Origin: an uncultured Pseudomonadota bacterium
Lineage (GTDB): Bacteria; Pseudomonadota; Gammaproteobacteria; Steroidobacterales; Steroidobacteraceae
DNA: 52,873 bases
Assembly: GCA_902826225.1 (NCBI GenBank)
Contig: CADEED010000014.1
Location: forward strand, 1 to 52,873
Direction: 5' to 3'
A program made the position numbers and the translations under genes. Every line of letters begins with the position of its first letter. Within the stretch, counting starts at the first letter, position 1. The notes beneath the pieces were generated by a model. The model was not told where the DNA came from and did no database searches. It saw nothing but the letters and a program-made list of their open reading frames with translations. Below, one piece after another: positions 25,874 to 33,773 of this stretch.

Positions 25874-26545
25874 ATGTTGGGCATAGATCTGGAACAGGCG
25901 GATCACGGGAAACCTGATCTGCGTTTGGTCGCGGGCTACTCGAGCCGCGCGCTCTCCCAACTCGTGCTGAGGACAGACGTTTCGGGCATGCCGCTCGAAT
26001 GGATCGACTACAAGGAAGCGGCGCGGCTCTACCACCAGGGGCAGGTCGCGTACACCTGCGGTTCGGCGCTGTTCAAGCTCTACGGCGGCGTCAGCGCGCG
26101 CTCGGGGCTGCGCACGGTGCTCGAGGTGAACTCGATCGTCGCGACCGTCGGCCACACCGGCAATCCCGGCAATACCCGCCAGGACTACGTGCCGCCGCTC
26201 AACAACCAGACGCTGTTCCGCCGCGACGCGCACTTCTGCATGTACTGCGCGCAGCGCTTCCCGGTGCGCGAGCTGTCGCGCGATCACATCCGCCCGTTCT
26301 CGCAGGGCGGGCGTGACGTGTGGACGAACGTGGTCGCGGCCTGCCGCCGCTGCAACAACCTGAAAGCGTCACGGACGCCGGAGCAGGCGAAGATGCAGCT
26401 CATCGCAGTGCCGTTCACGCCAACCTACGCGGAGTACATCTTTCTGAAGGGGCGCCGCGTGCTGGCCGACCAGATGGAATATCTGCGCGCGCATTTCCCG
26501 CGGCACTCGCCGCTGCACGCGCGGATAAAAAAATATCTCAGCTAG
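25874..26545 (+). CDS. HNH endonuclease family protein
   Basis: A 223-residue protein. The C-terminal half carries an HNH nuclease domain: zinc-type pair CMYC, SRDHIRPFSQGG with the catalytic DH, and NVVAACRRCNNLKASRTPEQ with the conserved N and second CxxC. The N-terminal half (GMPLEWIDYKEAARLYHQGQ, LEVNSIVATVG) resembles a widespread chromosomal HNH family of proteobacteria with no assigned role. GTG 25811 is an alternative start; I prefer ATG 25874 because of the promoter just before it. Confidence 0.85.
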   Translation: MLGIDLEQADHGKPDLRLVAGYSSRALSQLVLRTDVSGMPLEWIDYKEAARLYHQGQVAYTCGSALFKLYGGVSARSGLRTVLEVNSIVATVGHTGNPGNTRQDYVPPLNNQTLFRRDAHFCMYCAQRFPVRELSRDHIRPFSQGGRDVWTNVVAACRRCNNLKASRTPEQAKMQLIAVPFTPTYAEYIFLKGRRVLADQMEYLRAHFPRHSPLHARIKKYLS

Positions 26546-26559
26546 GAGCGAGGGGTCAT

Positions 26560-26616
26560 GAAAAAGGGGTCAGAGCTATTTTTCGCAAGGCGAAAAATAG
26601 CTCTGACCCCTTTTTC
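26560..26616. repeat. Palindromic repeat, GGGGTCAGA type, copy 2
   Basis: A perfect inverted repeat with 27-base arms (26560-26586 and 26590-26616) and a 3-base loop AAG. It sits 14 bases past the HNH stop and 8 bases before the anti-sigma-like gene's stop, so it is again between convergent genes. Compared with copy 1 the arms differ at two positions, and the partner arm carries the compensating change each time. Confidence 0.85.
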
Positions 26617-26624
26617 ACCCCTGC

Positions 26625-27380
26625 TTATTCGACTCGCATCCAGAATCGCGCGACCACTTCCTCGTGATCGCTCGACAGGCCGCGCACGATGAGGTCGTAG
26701 TCGCCGGCTTCGAGCGTCGCCGGGTCGCGCAAGGCGAATGACAACATCGCCCGATCGACCGGGGTCTGGCGCGGCGAGCGCCAGGTGAGAGCGACCTTGC
26801 CGCGGTTTATCACGTCGAGTTCGTACTCCGCGTACTGCGGTGTGCTCGGGGCACTTCCGCCGGTGCACTCCAGTTCGATCGAGCCGTCGTCGCAGGTGAG
26901 GAGCACGACGGCGGGTTCGATGACGAGTGTCGCCGGCGCGTCCGCGCGCGACAGCAGGATGTCCGGCGAGGTGCCGACACCGCGAACCGATCCGAGCCGG
27001 ACCGTGCGCGAAGCGAGCGCGGGTTGAGGAGAGGCGACGCGCGTCTGCGTGACGGCCGGCGTTTCCGCTCCCTCGCGGACCGGCAGCGTGACACTGATTC
27101 CGACTGCGGTCGCAACCAGCAGGCTCGCGGCGATGGCGACTCGCATGCGGCGATCGGCGGCGACGGGCGCCCCGGTGCCGCGCTTCAGCCAGCCGCGACG
27201 CGCGGCGCTCGCGATGCCACGCCGCAGCCGGCGTTCCATCTCGACTTCTGCGGCGAGTTCGGGGGAGGCCACGAGCCAGGCCTCGAACTCCGCGCGCTCG
27301 GAGCGCGAGAGGTCGCCTGCGACATAACGTGGAACGAGCCTCGTTTGCTCATCCAGGGATTGGCGATCGAAAGAGTTCAT
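26625..27380 (-). CDS. Membrane-anchored anti-sigma-like protein
   Basis: A 251-residue protein encoded 12 bases after the sigma factor gene. The N-terminus (LVPRYVAGDLSRSERAEFEA, WLVASPELAAEVEMERRL) resembles the anti-sigma domain of zinc-finger anti-sigma factors but has no Cys or His ligands. One transmembrane helix follows (about residues 80-100, VAIAASLLVATAVGISVTLP), then an extracytoplasmic domain of about 150 residues with two Cys and a beta-rich end (YELDVINRGKVALTWRS). The layout places a sensory domain outside the membrane and a sigma-binding domain inside. Role inferred from layout and position. Confidence 0.7.
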   Translation of the reverse strand: MNSFDRQSLDEQTRLVPRYVAGDLSRSERAEFEAWLVASPELAAEVEMERRLRRGIASAARRGWLKRGTGAPVAADRRMRVAIAASLLVATAVGISVTLPVREGAETPAVTQTRVASPQPALASRTVRLGSVRGVGTSPDILLSRADAPATLVIEPAVVLLTCDDGSIELECTGGSAPSTPQYAEYELDVINRGKVALTWRSPRQTPVDRAMLSFALRDPATLEAGDYDLIVRGLSSDHEEVVARFWMRVE

Positions 27381-27392
27381 GAGTGACTTGTG

Positions 27393-28061
27393 TCACCAGG
27401 AGCCAAAATGTCTCACCCAAGACGTGAAAGTTATCCCGAGGGCGAGCAAAACCGACGAAACCCGGGGGAAAAGGGCCAGGTGGGGCGCCCGCCGCTCGAT
27501 GAGGGTGCGGAGCCGGGACCGGGCCCGCATGAGCACGCGGTCGAAGTGCTTAGGGGAAAGCCCGAGCTCATGGCACAGCTGCTGCTTGTCCACCCCGTCA
27601 AGATAGAAGCGCATCAGCATCTGCCGGTCACGCTCGGTAGGTAGCTCCTCGAGCAGGCTGGCGACGGCCTCGGCGAGCTGACGGTCGTCAGAGTCCGACA
27701 AGTCGCTCTGCTCCATCTCGAGGTTCTGCGCGAGCTCATCGACGAGCTCCGAATCGACCACCGTCTGCTGTCGCAGCGCCTTGCGCGCGGCATTGAGCGC
27801 GAGATTGCGCGCCGTCGCCGCCGCGAAGGCGAACACCTTGCGCGGATCGTCGATCGTGCGCGCCCGCACGCGCTCCACCACGATGTGCAAGGTTTCCTGC
27901 GTGAGGTCCTCGGCATCGATCCAGCGATGGAACGCGCCGAATCGAAGCACCGCGAGCACGCCGGGACGCAACGCCAGCAACATGCGTGATTCCGCGTGCC
28001 GGTCGCCCGTGAGTGCCGCGGCCACGATCCGTTCGATCTCGTCGACGGGTACGGTGTTCAC
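27393..28061 (-). CDS. ECF-type RNA polymerase sigma factor
   Basis: A 222-residue sigma-70 family protein. Region 2: IDAEDLTQETLHIVVERVRA and VFAFAAATARNLALNAARKA. Region 4: ERDRQMLMRFYLDGVDKQQL and ELGLSPKHFDRVLMRARSRL. Unusually, about 33 residues follow region 4 and include a hydrophobic stretch (VSSVLLALGITFTSWV) that could touch or enter the membrane. GTG start behind GGAGA, 24 bases after the S8 protease gene. Probably drives the locus it belongs to, together with the anti-sigma-like protein downstream. Confidence 0.85.
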   Translation of the reverse strand: MNTVPVDEIERIVAAALTGDRHAESRMLLALRPGVLAVLRFGAFHRWIDAEDLTQETLHIVVERVRARTIDDPRKVFAFAAATARNLALNAARKALRQQTVVDSELVDELAQNLEMEQSDLSDSDDRQLAEAVASLLEELPTERDRQMLMRFYLDGVDKQQLCHELGLSPKHFDRVLMRARSRLRTLIERRAPHLALFPRVSSVLLALGITFTSWVRHFGSW

Positions 28062-28085
28062 GCGCCGTCTCCACGTCCCGGGTGC

Positions 28086-29645
28086 TCATTCGCAGCCCAG
28101 CGCTTCCATCGCCGCATGGCAATCTGCGCTGCGATCGAGAGAGGAGAGTTCACGGAGGAAATCGACATGGATCCAAGGGTACCGCGTTGAGTCGCTGCTC
28201 TTGCTCCTGCAGAACAGCAGTCGTTTGATTTGCTGGGCGTCGCATTTGTCGAGCGGCGGGCTGCCCCAGACGAGCGCCACTGCCCCGGAGACGTATGCCG
28301 CGGCGCTGGAAGCGCCGGCAGCTCCGGACAGTGCGTAACCTCGCTCGGAATTCTCGGTCGTCGTCACCACGATGTCCACGCCCGGTGCCTGGATCCGGCC
28401 GTCATCGGGGTCCGGCCGGCCCTTTGGATTGAACAGATCGTGGCCGCGCATATCCGCCGGCACGGCCGCCAGGACGCCGGGCAGGCAGCGGTATTGAGAC
28501 GGGAAGTATTCGCGCACCGAATCGTCAGTATCCAGGCTGGTGGCATAGCCGGTCACGATGAGCCGCCGCCGTGCGCCGTCCCCGCCGACCGCGGCGACGA
28601 TGGCCTCGGAGATTGCCCGGCTGTCCACGGGCCACTTCGCACTGATGTTGATGACGTCCGCGCCCCCCGAGAGCGCGGAATGGATACCCCTTGCGATGGT
28701 CGAGAGCCGTCCGAGCGCGCCGTGCTCGACGCGGCTGATGACGATCGGCAGCAGCTGACTGTTGGGCGCGACGCCCGCCACACCGATGCCGTTGTCCATC
28801 CGGCCCGCGATGGTGCCGGCCATTTCGGTGCCGTGCGGATAGCAACGCCCGCTCGTCGCGCACCTCGCGTCGAGCTGTGCGCCCTGCGAACGGCGCGGCG
28901 CCCGCGACTCGAACGAGACCATGACGCCACTCACCAGGTCTTCGTGGCGCGCGTCGATGCCCGAGTCGAGCACGGCGACGACCCGTGGTATCGACCGCGC
29001 GGCGACCATGGAATCCCAGCCGATTTTCGTGTGACCCCACAGCTCTTCGATGCACGGGTCGTTCGGAAAGGCCGCGCGCGCCGAGCGTTGCCAGCAACTC
29101 AGCGTGGCATTGTCCGGCGCCGAGAGTTCGGCCGAGGTCGTGAGGAAGTCCGGCCCGTCGCAGTCGGGCTCGACGTAGTCCACCGCGGTCGACGTCAGCA
29201 GTACGTCGCGCAGCTTGTGCGTGGCCATGCGCCGGGGAAACGATGCGATGACGAAAGTCTCCGCGATCTCGACCTCGCGCACGTTGCCGTGCTCGGCGAG
29301 CCATTCCGCGAGCTGCCGCACCGGTGTGCCCTTGACCGGGTAGACGATGAAGCGCGCGGCGACGGGCGGAGTGTCCGGCGCGTGGTCGGCCAGTCTGCGA
29401 TGGCGCTTGGAGAACGTCCCGGCCCAGCGCGCGCACGCCGCGCGCTGGTCGAAAGGTTTCGCGCCGAGAGAGTCGAAGTAGGTGGTGATCGCCGGCGGAG
29501 CGCGCAAGTGTTGCGCAACTCCGCCGGCATCAGTCAGGCAGATTCGCGGGGCCGCTGCCGCCGCGACGGAAACGCCCAACGCCGCGGCCGCCAGTACGAG
29601 CCGGAAGACGCGCGACCATGCGAGCGCTGGGCTGGGATTGCTCAA
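28086..29645 (-). CDS. Secreted subtilisin-like serine protease (S8 family)
   Basis: A 519-residue exported protease. Signal peptide about residues 1-32; a propeptide-like region (about 95-160, ending TSTAVDYVEPD) resembles inhibitor I9; then the peptidase S8 domain with catalytic Asp227 (VVAVLDSGID), His271 (CYPHGTEMAGTIAG) and Ser446 (SGAAGASSAAAYVSG). The oxyanion-hole Asn normally seen in an AAGN-type motif appears replaced by Tyr367 (LIVTGYATS). Several Cys in the C-terminal part suggest disulfides. Start is a TTG overlapping the previous stop (TTGA). Lies between the secreted 181-residue protein and the sigma factor. Confidence 0.85.
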   Translation of the reverse strand: MSNPSPALAWSRVFRLVLAAAALGVSVAAAAAPRICLTDAGGVAQHLRAPPAITTYFDSLGAKPFDQRAACARWAGTFSKRHRRLADHAPDTPPVAARFIVYPVKGTPVRQLAEWLAEHGNVREVEIAETFVIASFPRRMATHKLRDVLLTSTAVDYVEPDCDGPDFLTTSAELSAPDNATLSCWQRSARAAFPNDPCIEELWGHTKIGWDSMVAARSIPRVVAVLDSGIDARHEDLVSGVMVSFESRAPRRSQGAQLDARCATSGRCYPHGTEMAGTIAGRMDNGIGVAGVAPNSQLLPIVISRVEHGALGRLSTIARGIHSALSGGADVINISAKWPVDSRAISEAIVAAVGGDGARRRLIVTGYATSLDTDDSVREYFPSQYRCLPGVLAAVPADMRGHDLFNPKGRPDPDDGRIQAPGVDIVVTTTENSERGYALSGAAGASSAAAYVSGAVALVWGSPPLDKCDAQQIKRLLFCRSKSSDSTRYPWIHVDFLRELSSLDRSADCHAAMEALGCE

Positions 29646-30187
29646 TCGTTACCGTGGATCACACCGCCGTGCGTCACGCGCGACGGAGAATCGAGGAGTA
29701 TCGATATCGCATGCCTGCCATTGGCCTCGGGAACCAGGAAGACGATGACGTCGTGCAGTTCCACGGCGCCCTTGGCGGCGGCGGCCGGGTGCAGCGCCAC
29801 GTCCTGGCTGCGCAGGCGATGACATGTCGACAACACTTCGGCGTTGCCGGCTTTCACGTCCTCGGCCGAGCAATAGCGCGTCCCGCGGGTGAACGCGAGC
29901 GCGACGTTGCAGCCCGGAGCCATGTCCATGCGCCACTGCCCGCGTTGCGCGGTGACACTGCGCGTGCACACGCGTACCACGTTCTCATCGGCATCGAGCA
30001 CGAGTGTGAGCTTGCCGCCCGTCGGAATGTGATCGCCGAGCGCGGATTGCGTGATGGTGATTTCCTTGCCGAGCCAGCCCGCGAGCGCATCGTCGGGGGC
30101 GGCCGCGTACGCCTGTACGCCGCCGAGCAAAGCGCCGGCCGCGGTGCTCGCGGCTATCCACGTGAAAGATTTCGAACGACTCAGCAT
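29642..30187 (-). CDS. Small secreted protein of unknown function
   Basis: A 181-residue protein with a clear signal peptide (MLSRSKSFTWIAASTAAGAL, cleavage near AYA-AAPDD) and a mature part with four Cys (VCTRS, PGCNV, RYCSA, STCHR), probably in two disulfides. I recognise no family. The ATG at 30187 has a strong AAGGAGTTTCAC ribosome site; the frame extends upstream to 30358 without sense. It starts 49 bases after the CHAT gene stop and overlaps the S8 protease start, so it is co-translated with the protease. A chaperone, inhibitor or substrate of that protease is possible but unsupported. Confidence 0.75.
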   Translation of the reverse strand: MLSRSKSFTWIAASTAAGALLGGVQAYAAAPDDALAGWLGKEITITQSALGDHIPTGGKLTLVLDADENVVRVCTRSVTAQRGQWRMDMAPGCNVALAFTRGTRYCSAEDVKAGNAEVLSTCHRLRSQDVALHPAAAAKGAVELHDVIVFLVPEANGRHAISILLDSPSRVTHGGVIHGND

Positions 30188-30236
30188 GTGAAACTCCTTG
30201 CAGACTAGAGAGAGGAATCGGAGAGGAATGGCGGCG

Positions 30237-33200
30237 TCACGGAAAGCCGTTGGCCCGCACGACGAAACTCGACCAGGCCGCGCCCTTGGACGATGCGCGA
30301 GTGCGCAGTTGCGCGGTTCGCAGCGCTTCTGCGGTCTTGCCTGACTCGCGATAGGCACGATAGAACTCGTTCATGAATCGCGCCGTCGATGCGTCTTCGA
30401 TGGGCCAGAGCGCGGCCACCACCGAGTTCGAACCGTTGGCGAGGAAACCATACGTGAGACCGAGTACGCCCTCGCCGCGCAGCTCGTCGCCGTCACCCGT
30501 CGCGCAGCCGGAGAGCACCACCACATCTGCCCGCAGGCCGGAACGCGTGATCTCGCTCGCAGTGAGCCGCGAGTCATCGAGCAGCGCGCCCTCGGGCGAG
30601 TACTCCGTGAGATAGAGTGCGGACTGCTCGGGGAGATCGCGGCGCGCCACGGCGTGTGTGGCGAAGTGCAGGACCGCGAGCTTCTCCCGGGCGAGGCCGA
30701 GAACGCTGCGGATGTTCGCGTCGAACCCTTCGAGCCTGATGGTGTCCTGCCCCCCCATCACCTTGGCTACCGTGCGTGCCTCGAGCGCCGAATAGGGCAG
30801 ACGCGTGAGGTTGTGCGGCGAAACGGCGCGAGGTCCACGCAGGGTTCCGCCGGATTCGCGGGCCGCGATGACCAACCGCTGATCATCCGGCGCATAGACC
30901 GGATCGGAGATGACGGCCACACGCGTCGCCTTCGTGCGCGGGTTCGACGTGCCGTCGAGCGCGAGCCCGAGCGAAGGCGAATACCCGAGCACGAACCGGT
31001 CGACCATCAACTGCTTCGCCGAACCCGGCATCGGCAGGGCCGAAAAGGGCACGCCATTGAGCGGACCATCGGCCACGACGAGGAGGCGCTTCAGCGCCAC
31101 GTCGGCGAACAGGCTTCCCAGCAACTGGTCCGCCGCCTGTTCGTCGGAGCGGTCAGCGTCATTGCCATGACGGCGCGAGGTCACGAACGCATCGGCGAGT
31201 CGCTGCATCGATGCCCGACCGGGCAACTTCGCATGACGCAGCCGCTCACGCGTCAGCAGCCAGGCATGCGTTGCGTCGTCGCCGACGAAGTAGGCGAGAA
31301 CTCCCGTGTCGGCGGGTACCCTGGCCTGGACGTCGGCCAGCACGAGAGAGAACTTCGTCTCGTTGGCGACAACGCCCTCCCGATGTGCCCGATGTGCATC
31401 GAGCTGGGCGCGCGTCTCGACGATCGCGCGCCGCAATTCCACGACGTCGGCACCCTCGATGTCGGCTTTCTGGAGGCGCGACTCCAGCCGCAACTGCTGC
31501 GAAGTCAGCTTCGCCCGGAGTGCGTCGCCCGCGGGATCGGTGGCGACAACTCCCGCTTCCCTCCCGTCGACCAGGCGGTCGATCAGTGAACGCGCGCGCA
31601 CCTCCTCCGCGATTCGGAAGGACTTCCACGAAGCCTGGCTGTCCTTGCCGGCGAACTCCGCGGCAATGCGTGCTTCGTACGGCGAGTAACGTGACGAGAG
31701 AAACTGCGCCCGCCATTCCGGGTTGGCCGACTTCACCCGGATGTTGCGGACGATTTCGATGGCCGAGTCCGCGCTTGCCGCGGCACCGGCGACGTCGTGC
31801 GTCGCCAGCAGCGCCTGCGACAGCGCGGTGTTGGTATCGATCCGGTTGAAGTCGAGGCCGAGGTCCGCGAACTGCCGGTCGGCGGCGCGCAAGTCGTCGA
31901 TGGCGGCGCCGTAGCGGGATTGCGCGATGCGCAGCCGCCCGCGTTCGTCGAGCACGGTGGCGCGTGCCAGCGCGTTGTCGGAGTCGAGTGCGCGCGCCAG
32001 TTCCTGCTCCGCGCCGCGCAGATCGCCCAGGACGCGCAGTTCGGCGGCGATGAGTGCGCGCGTGCGCGCGACACTGTGCGGGTTGACATCGATCTCGACG
32101 GACTTGCGCAGGTATTGCAACGCGAGGTCGTGTTGCGACAATGCCGAAGCGGCGTTACCGGCCAGACGCAGCGTGCTCGCGCGATCCATCGCGTCACCCA
32201 CGCGCTCCTGGATCGCCATCGCCGCGCGCAAGGTCTCCAGCGCACGCGTGAGCTCGCCGGTGCGGAAATAGAGGCCGCCCAATGCCGTGAGTTGCTGCGC
32301 ATGCTGCGCGTCGTTGTTGAGCTTGACGTGGAGCTGCAGCGCCTCCGTGTGCAGGGCGAGAGCGCGGTCGAAATCTCCGAGCGCGATGAGGCAGAGGCCG
32401 TAGTTGTGGATGAGGGCCGCGTATTCGATCGGCTGGCGATCCTTTTCGATGAGTGGCAGAAGCCGCTCGTACTCGCTGGCCGCCTGCGTCAGGAAGCCCA
32501 TGCGGTTGTGGATCCACGCGAGGTTGATGAGGGTCGTGGCTTCGGCGCCGGGATCGGCATTGGCGCGCGCCATCCCGTCGGCGCGCTGGAGCAGCGCGCC
32601 TGCTTCCTCGTACTTGCCTTCGTAGAAGGCGCGGATGCCGCGCAGATTGATCGCGGACTGGGCGTTGAGTGGCAGGTCCTGCGCGAGGAAGTACTCGGCA
32701 GCAGAGTCCAATGCCTGGTCCGCCGTCGCATAGAGCGAGCGCTGCTCGGCACGCTGTGTCCCGGCGCTCATCGCCGCCGCCACTTCGAGTTCCGCCGCCG
32801 CGCGCAGCGCGATGGCATTGTGCACGCCGACCTGATCGTCGAGATCCGCGTACACGGCGCGCGCCCGATCCGCGGCACGGATCGCCGGCTGCCACTCCAT
32901 GCGCGAAAGATACTCCAGGTTGGCGAGCGTGAACTCCGCCTGCGCGCGCGCCGCGTCATCGCCGGCGGCCGTGAAATGCGCGATCGATTCGTGCAGCAGA
33001 TCGACCGCCCGCGTCCAGGAATCCTTCGTCCCGAGCGCGGTCTGCTCGCCCGCGGCGCCGAACGCCGTGTAGCCGAGCTCCAGTTCACCCGCCTCGGACG
33101 ATTCGCGCCGCCAGCGCGCGACGCTCACGTCGGCCGCGCCGTGCTTGCCGCGGTGTTCGCTGTTGCGCAGCTCGATCGACAGCTTCACGGGCACCGCGAA

Positions 33201-33524
33201 GCTAACAACCTTGGCGTGCAGGCCGTGGCGCGGCACGTTGTCCTCGATCTCGGCGCGGACACCGGGCGCTTCCAGCGTCACGCGAACGTCGACGCCGCGC
33301 TCGCGCGCCCTGACGAGATACGAGCCCGGCTGCAGATCGAGCGTCAGGATCGCGGGCGAGTCGCCGTCGATCTTCTGCTCGGCGGAGTATTGCGACGAAA
33401 GGTTCCGCGACGGATCGCCGGAGCACGCGAACAACGCCAACGCGGCTGCTGCGCAGGCCGTCCGGGGGAAGGTTTGCCGCGAAAAATTATCCTGACAGAT
33501 AGCGACGAGATCGCGCACGGACAT
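30237..33524 (-). CDS. TPR-CHAT (caspase-like protease) lipoprotein, copy A
   Basis: A 1,095-residue protein. A hydrophobic N-terminus ends LALFAC (Cys34), a lipobox. A beta-rich domain (about 45-150; AILTLDLQPGSYLVRARE resembles secreted pre-peptidase C-terminal domains) leads into an all-helical TPR array (about 165-600) with at least four clear repeats (AALIHNYGLCLIALGDFDRA, AQQLTALGGLYFRTGELTRA). The C-terminal CHAT domain (about 750-1095) has the dyad His957 (LHFATHAVARRD) and Cys1007 (VVLSGCATGDGDELRGEG). Paralogue of the next gene. Both appear catalytically intact but extracytoplasmic, unusual for CHAT proteins. Start ATG 33524, no strong ribosome site. Confidence 0.88.
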   Translation of the reverse strand: MSVRDLVAICQDNFSRQTFPRTACAAAALALFACSGDPSRNLSSQYSAEQKIDGDSPAILTLDLQPGSYLVRARERGVDVRVTLEAPGVRAEIEDNVPRHGLHAKVVSFAVPVKLSIELRNSEHRGKHGAADVSVARWRRESSEAGELELGYTAFGAAGEQTALGTKDSWTRAVDLLHESIAHFTAAGDDAARAQAEFTLANLEYLSRMEWQPAIRAADRARAVYADLDDQVGVHNAIALRAAAELEVAAAMSAGTQRAEQRSLYATADQALDSAAEYFLAQDLPLNAQSAINLRGIRAFYEGKYEEAGALLQRADGMARANADPGAEATTLINLAWIHNRMGFLTQAASEYERLLPLIEKDRQPIEYAALIHNYGLCLIALGDFDRALALHTEALQLHVKLNNDAQHAQQLTALGGLYFRTGELTRALETLRAAMAIQERVGDAMDRASTLRLAGNAASALSQHDLALQYLRKSVEIDVNPHSVARTRALIAAELRVLGDLRGAEQELARALDSDNALARATVLDERGRLRIAQSRYGAAIDDLRAADRQFADLGLDFNRIDTNTALSQALLATHDVAGAAASADSAIEIVRNIRVKSANPEWRAQFLSSRYSPYEARIAAEFAGKDSQASWKSFRIAEEVRARSLIDRLVDGREAGVVATDPAGDALRAKLTSQQLRLESRLQKADIEGADVVELRRAIVETRAQLDAHRAHREGVVANETKFSLVLADVQARVPADTGVLAYFVGDDATHAWLLTRERLRHAKLPGRASMQRLADAFVTSRRHGNDADRSDEQAADQLLGSLFADVALKRLLVVADGPLNGVPFSALPMPGSAKQLMVDRFVLGYSPSLGLALDGTSNPRTKATRVAVISDPVYAPDDQRLVIAARESGGTLRGPRAVSPHNLTRLPYSALEARTVAKVMGGQDTIRLEGFDANIRSVLGLAREKLAVLHFATHAVARRDLPEQSALYLTEYSPEGALLDDSRLTASEITRSGLRADVVVLSGCATGDGDELRGEGVLGLTYGFLANGSNSVVAALWPIEDASTARFMNEFYRAYRESGKTAEALRTAQLRTRASSKGAAWSSFVVRANGFP

Positions 33525-33597
33525 TGCAGACGAACCCCACGCGGCGGGGGCCCATGTTTACAGGCCACGGCATTGTGCCGCAATCCGCGGGGAAAAT

Positions 33598-33688
33598 AGT
33601 AGGCAGGGTTTGTAGTAAGCCCGAGCGGTGAAAATAAAGTCCCGTCGGAGGCGTCGCAGGTGAGAGAAATCGAGAAGTCGTGACACTA
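33598..33688 (-). promoter_or_regulatory. Two-block conserved element upstream of CHAT copy A
   Basis: Block 1 (33598-33622, 25 bases) is identical to 37208-37232 upstream of CHAT copy B. Block 2 (33659-33688, containing GGTGAGAGAAA and GAAGTCG-GACACTA) recurs at 37268-37297. Block spacing is 36 bases here and 35 there, while intervening bases have diverged. Block 1 contains GGGTTT-GTAGT-AAGCCC, a near-perfect inverted repeat. It is a candidate promoter or operator for the locus. Confidence 0.65.
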
Positions 33689-33773
33689 ATAACAAATGGG
33701 TCGCAGGAACCGGGGTGGCGTCCGGATCGCCGGGCGCAGGTCTGCGGGGTAGTTAGCCTGCCCGCCCGCCCGA

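Noticed and set aside
22811..26616. Composite transposon formed by the two GGGGTCAGA palindromes
   Set aside because: The DNA between them is ordinary housekeeping sequence (pnt operon, HNH gene) with no transposase and no target duplication that I can see.
27383..27396. Operator GTGACTTGTGTCAC between the sigma and anti-sigma genes
   Set aside because: A short palindrome overlapping the sigma stop codon inside an operon, with no second copy seen at a promoter. Likely chance.
31797..33599. A 600-codon plus-strand frame antisense to CHAT copy A
   Set aside because: Same kind of GC-driven shadow. No domain, signal peptide or ribosome site.
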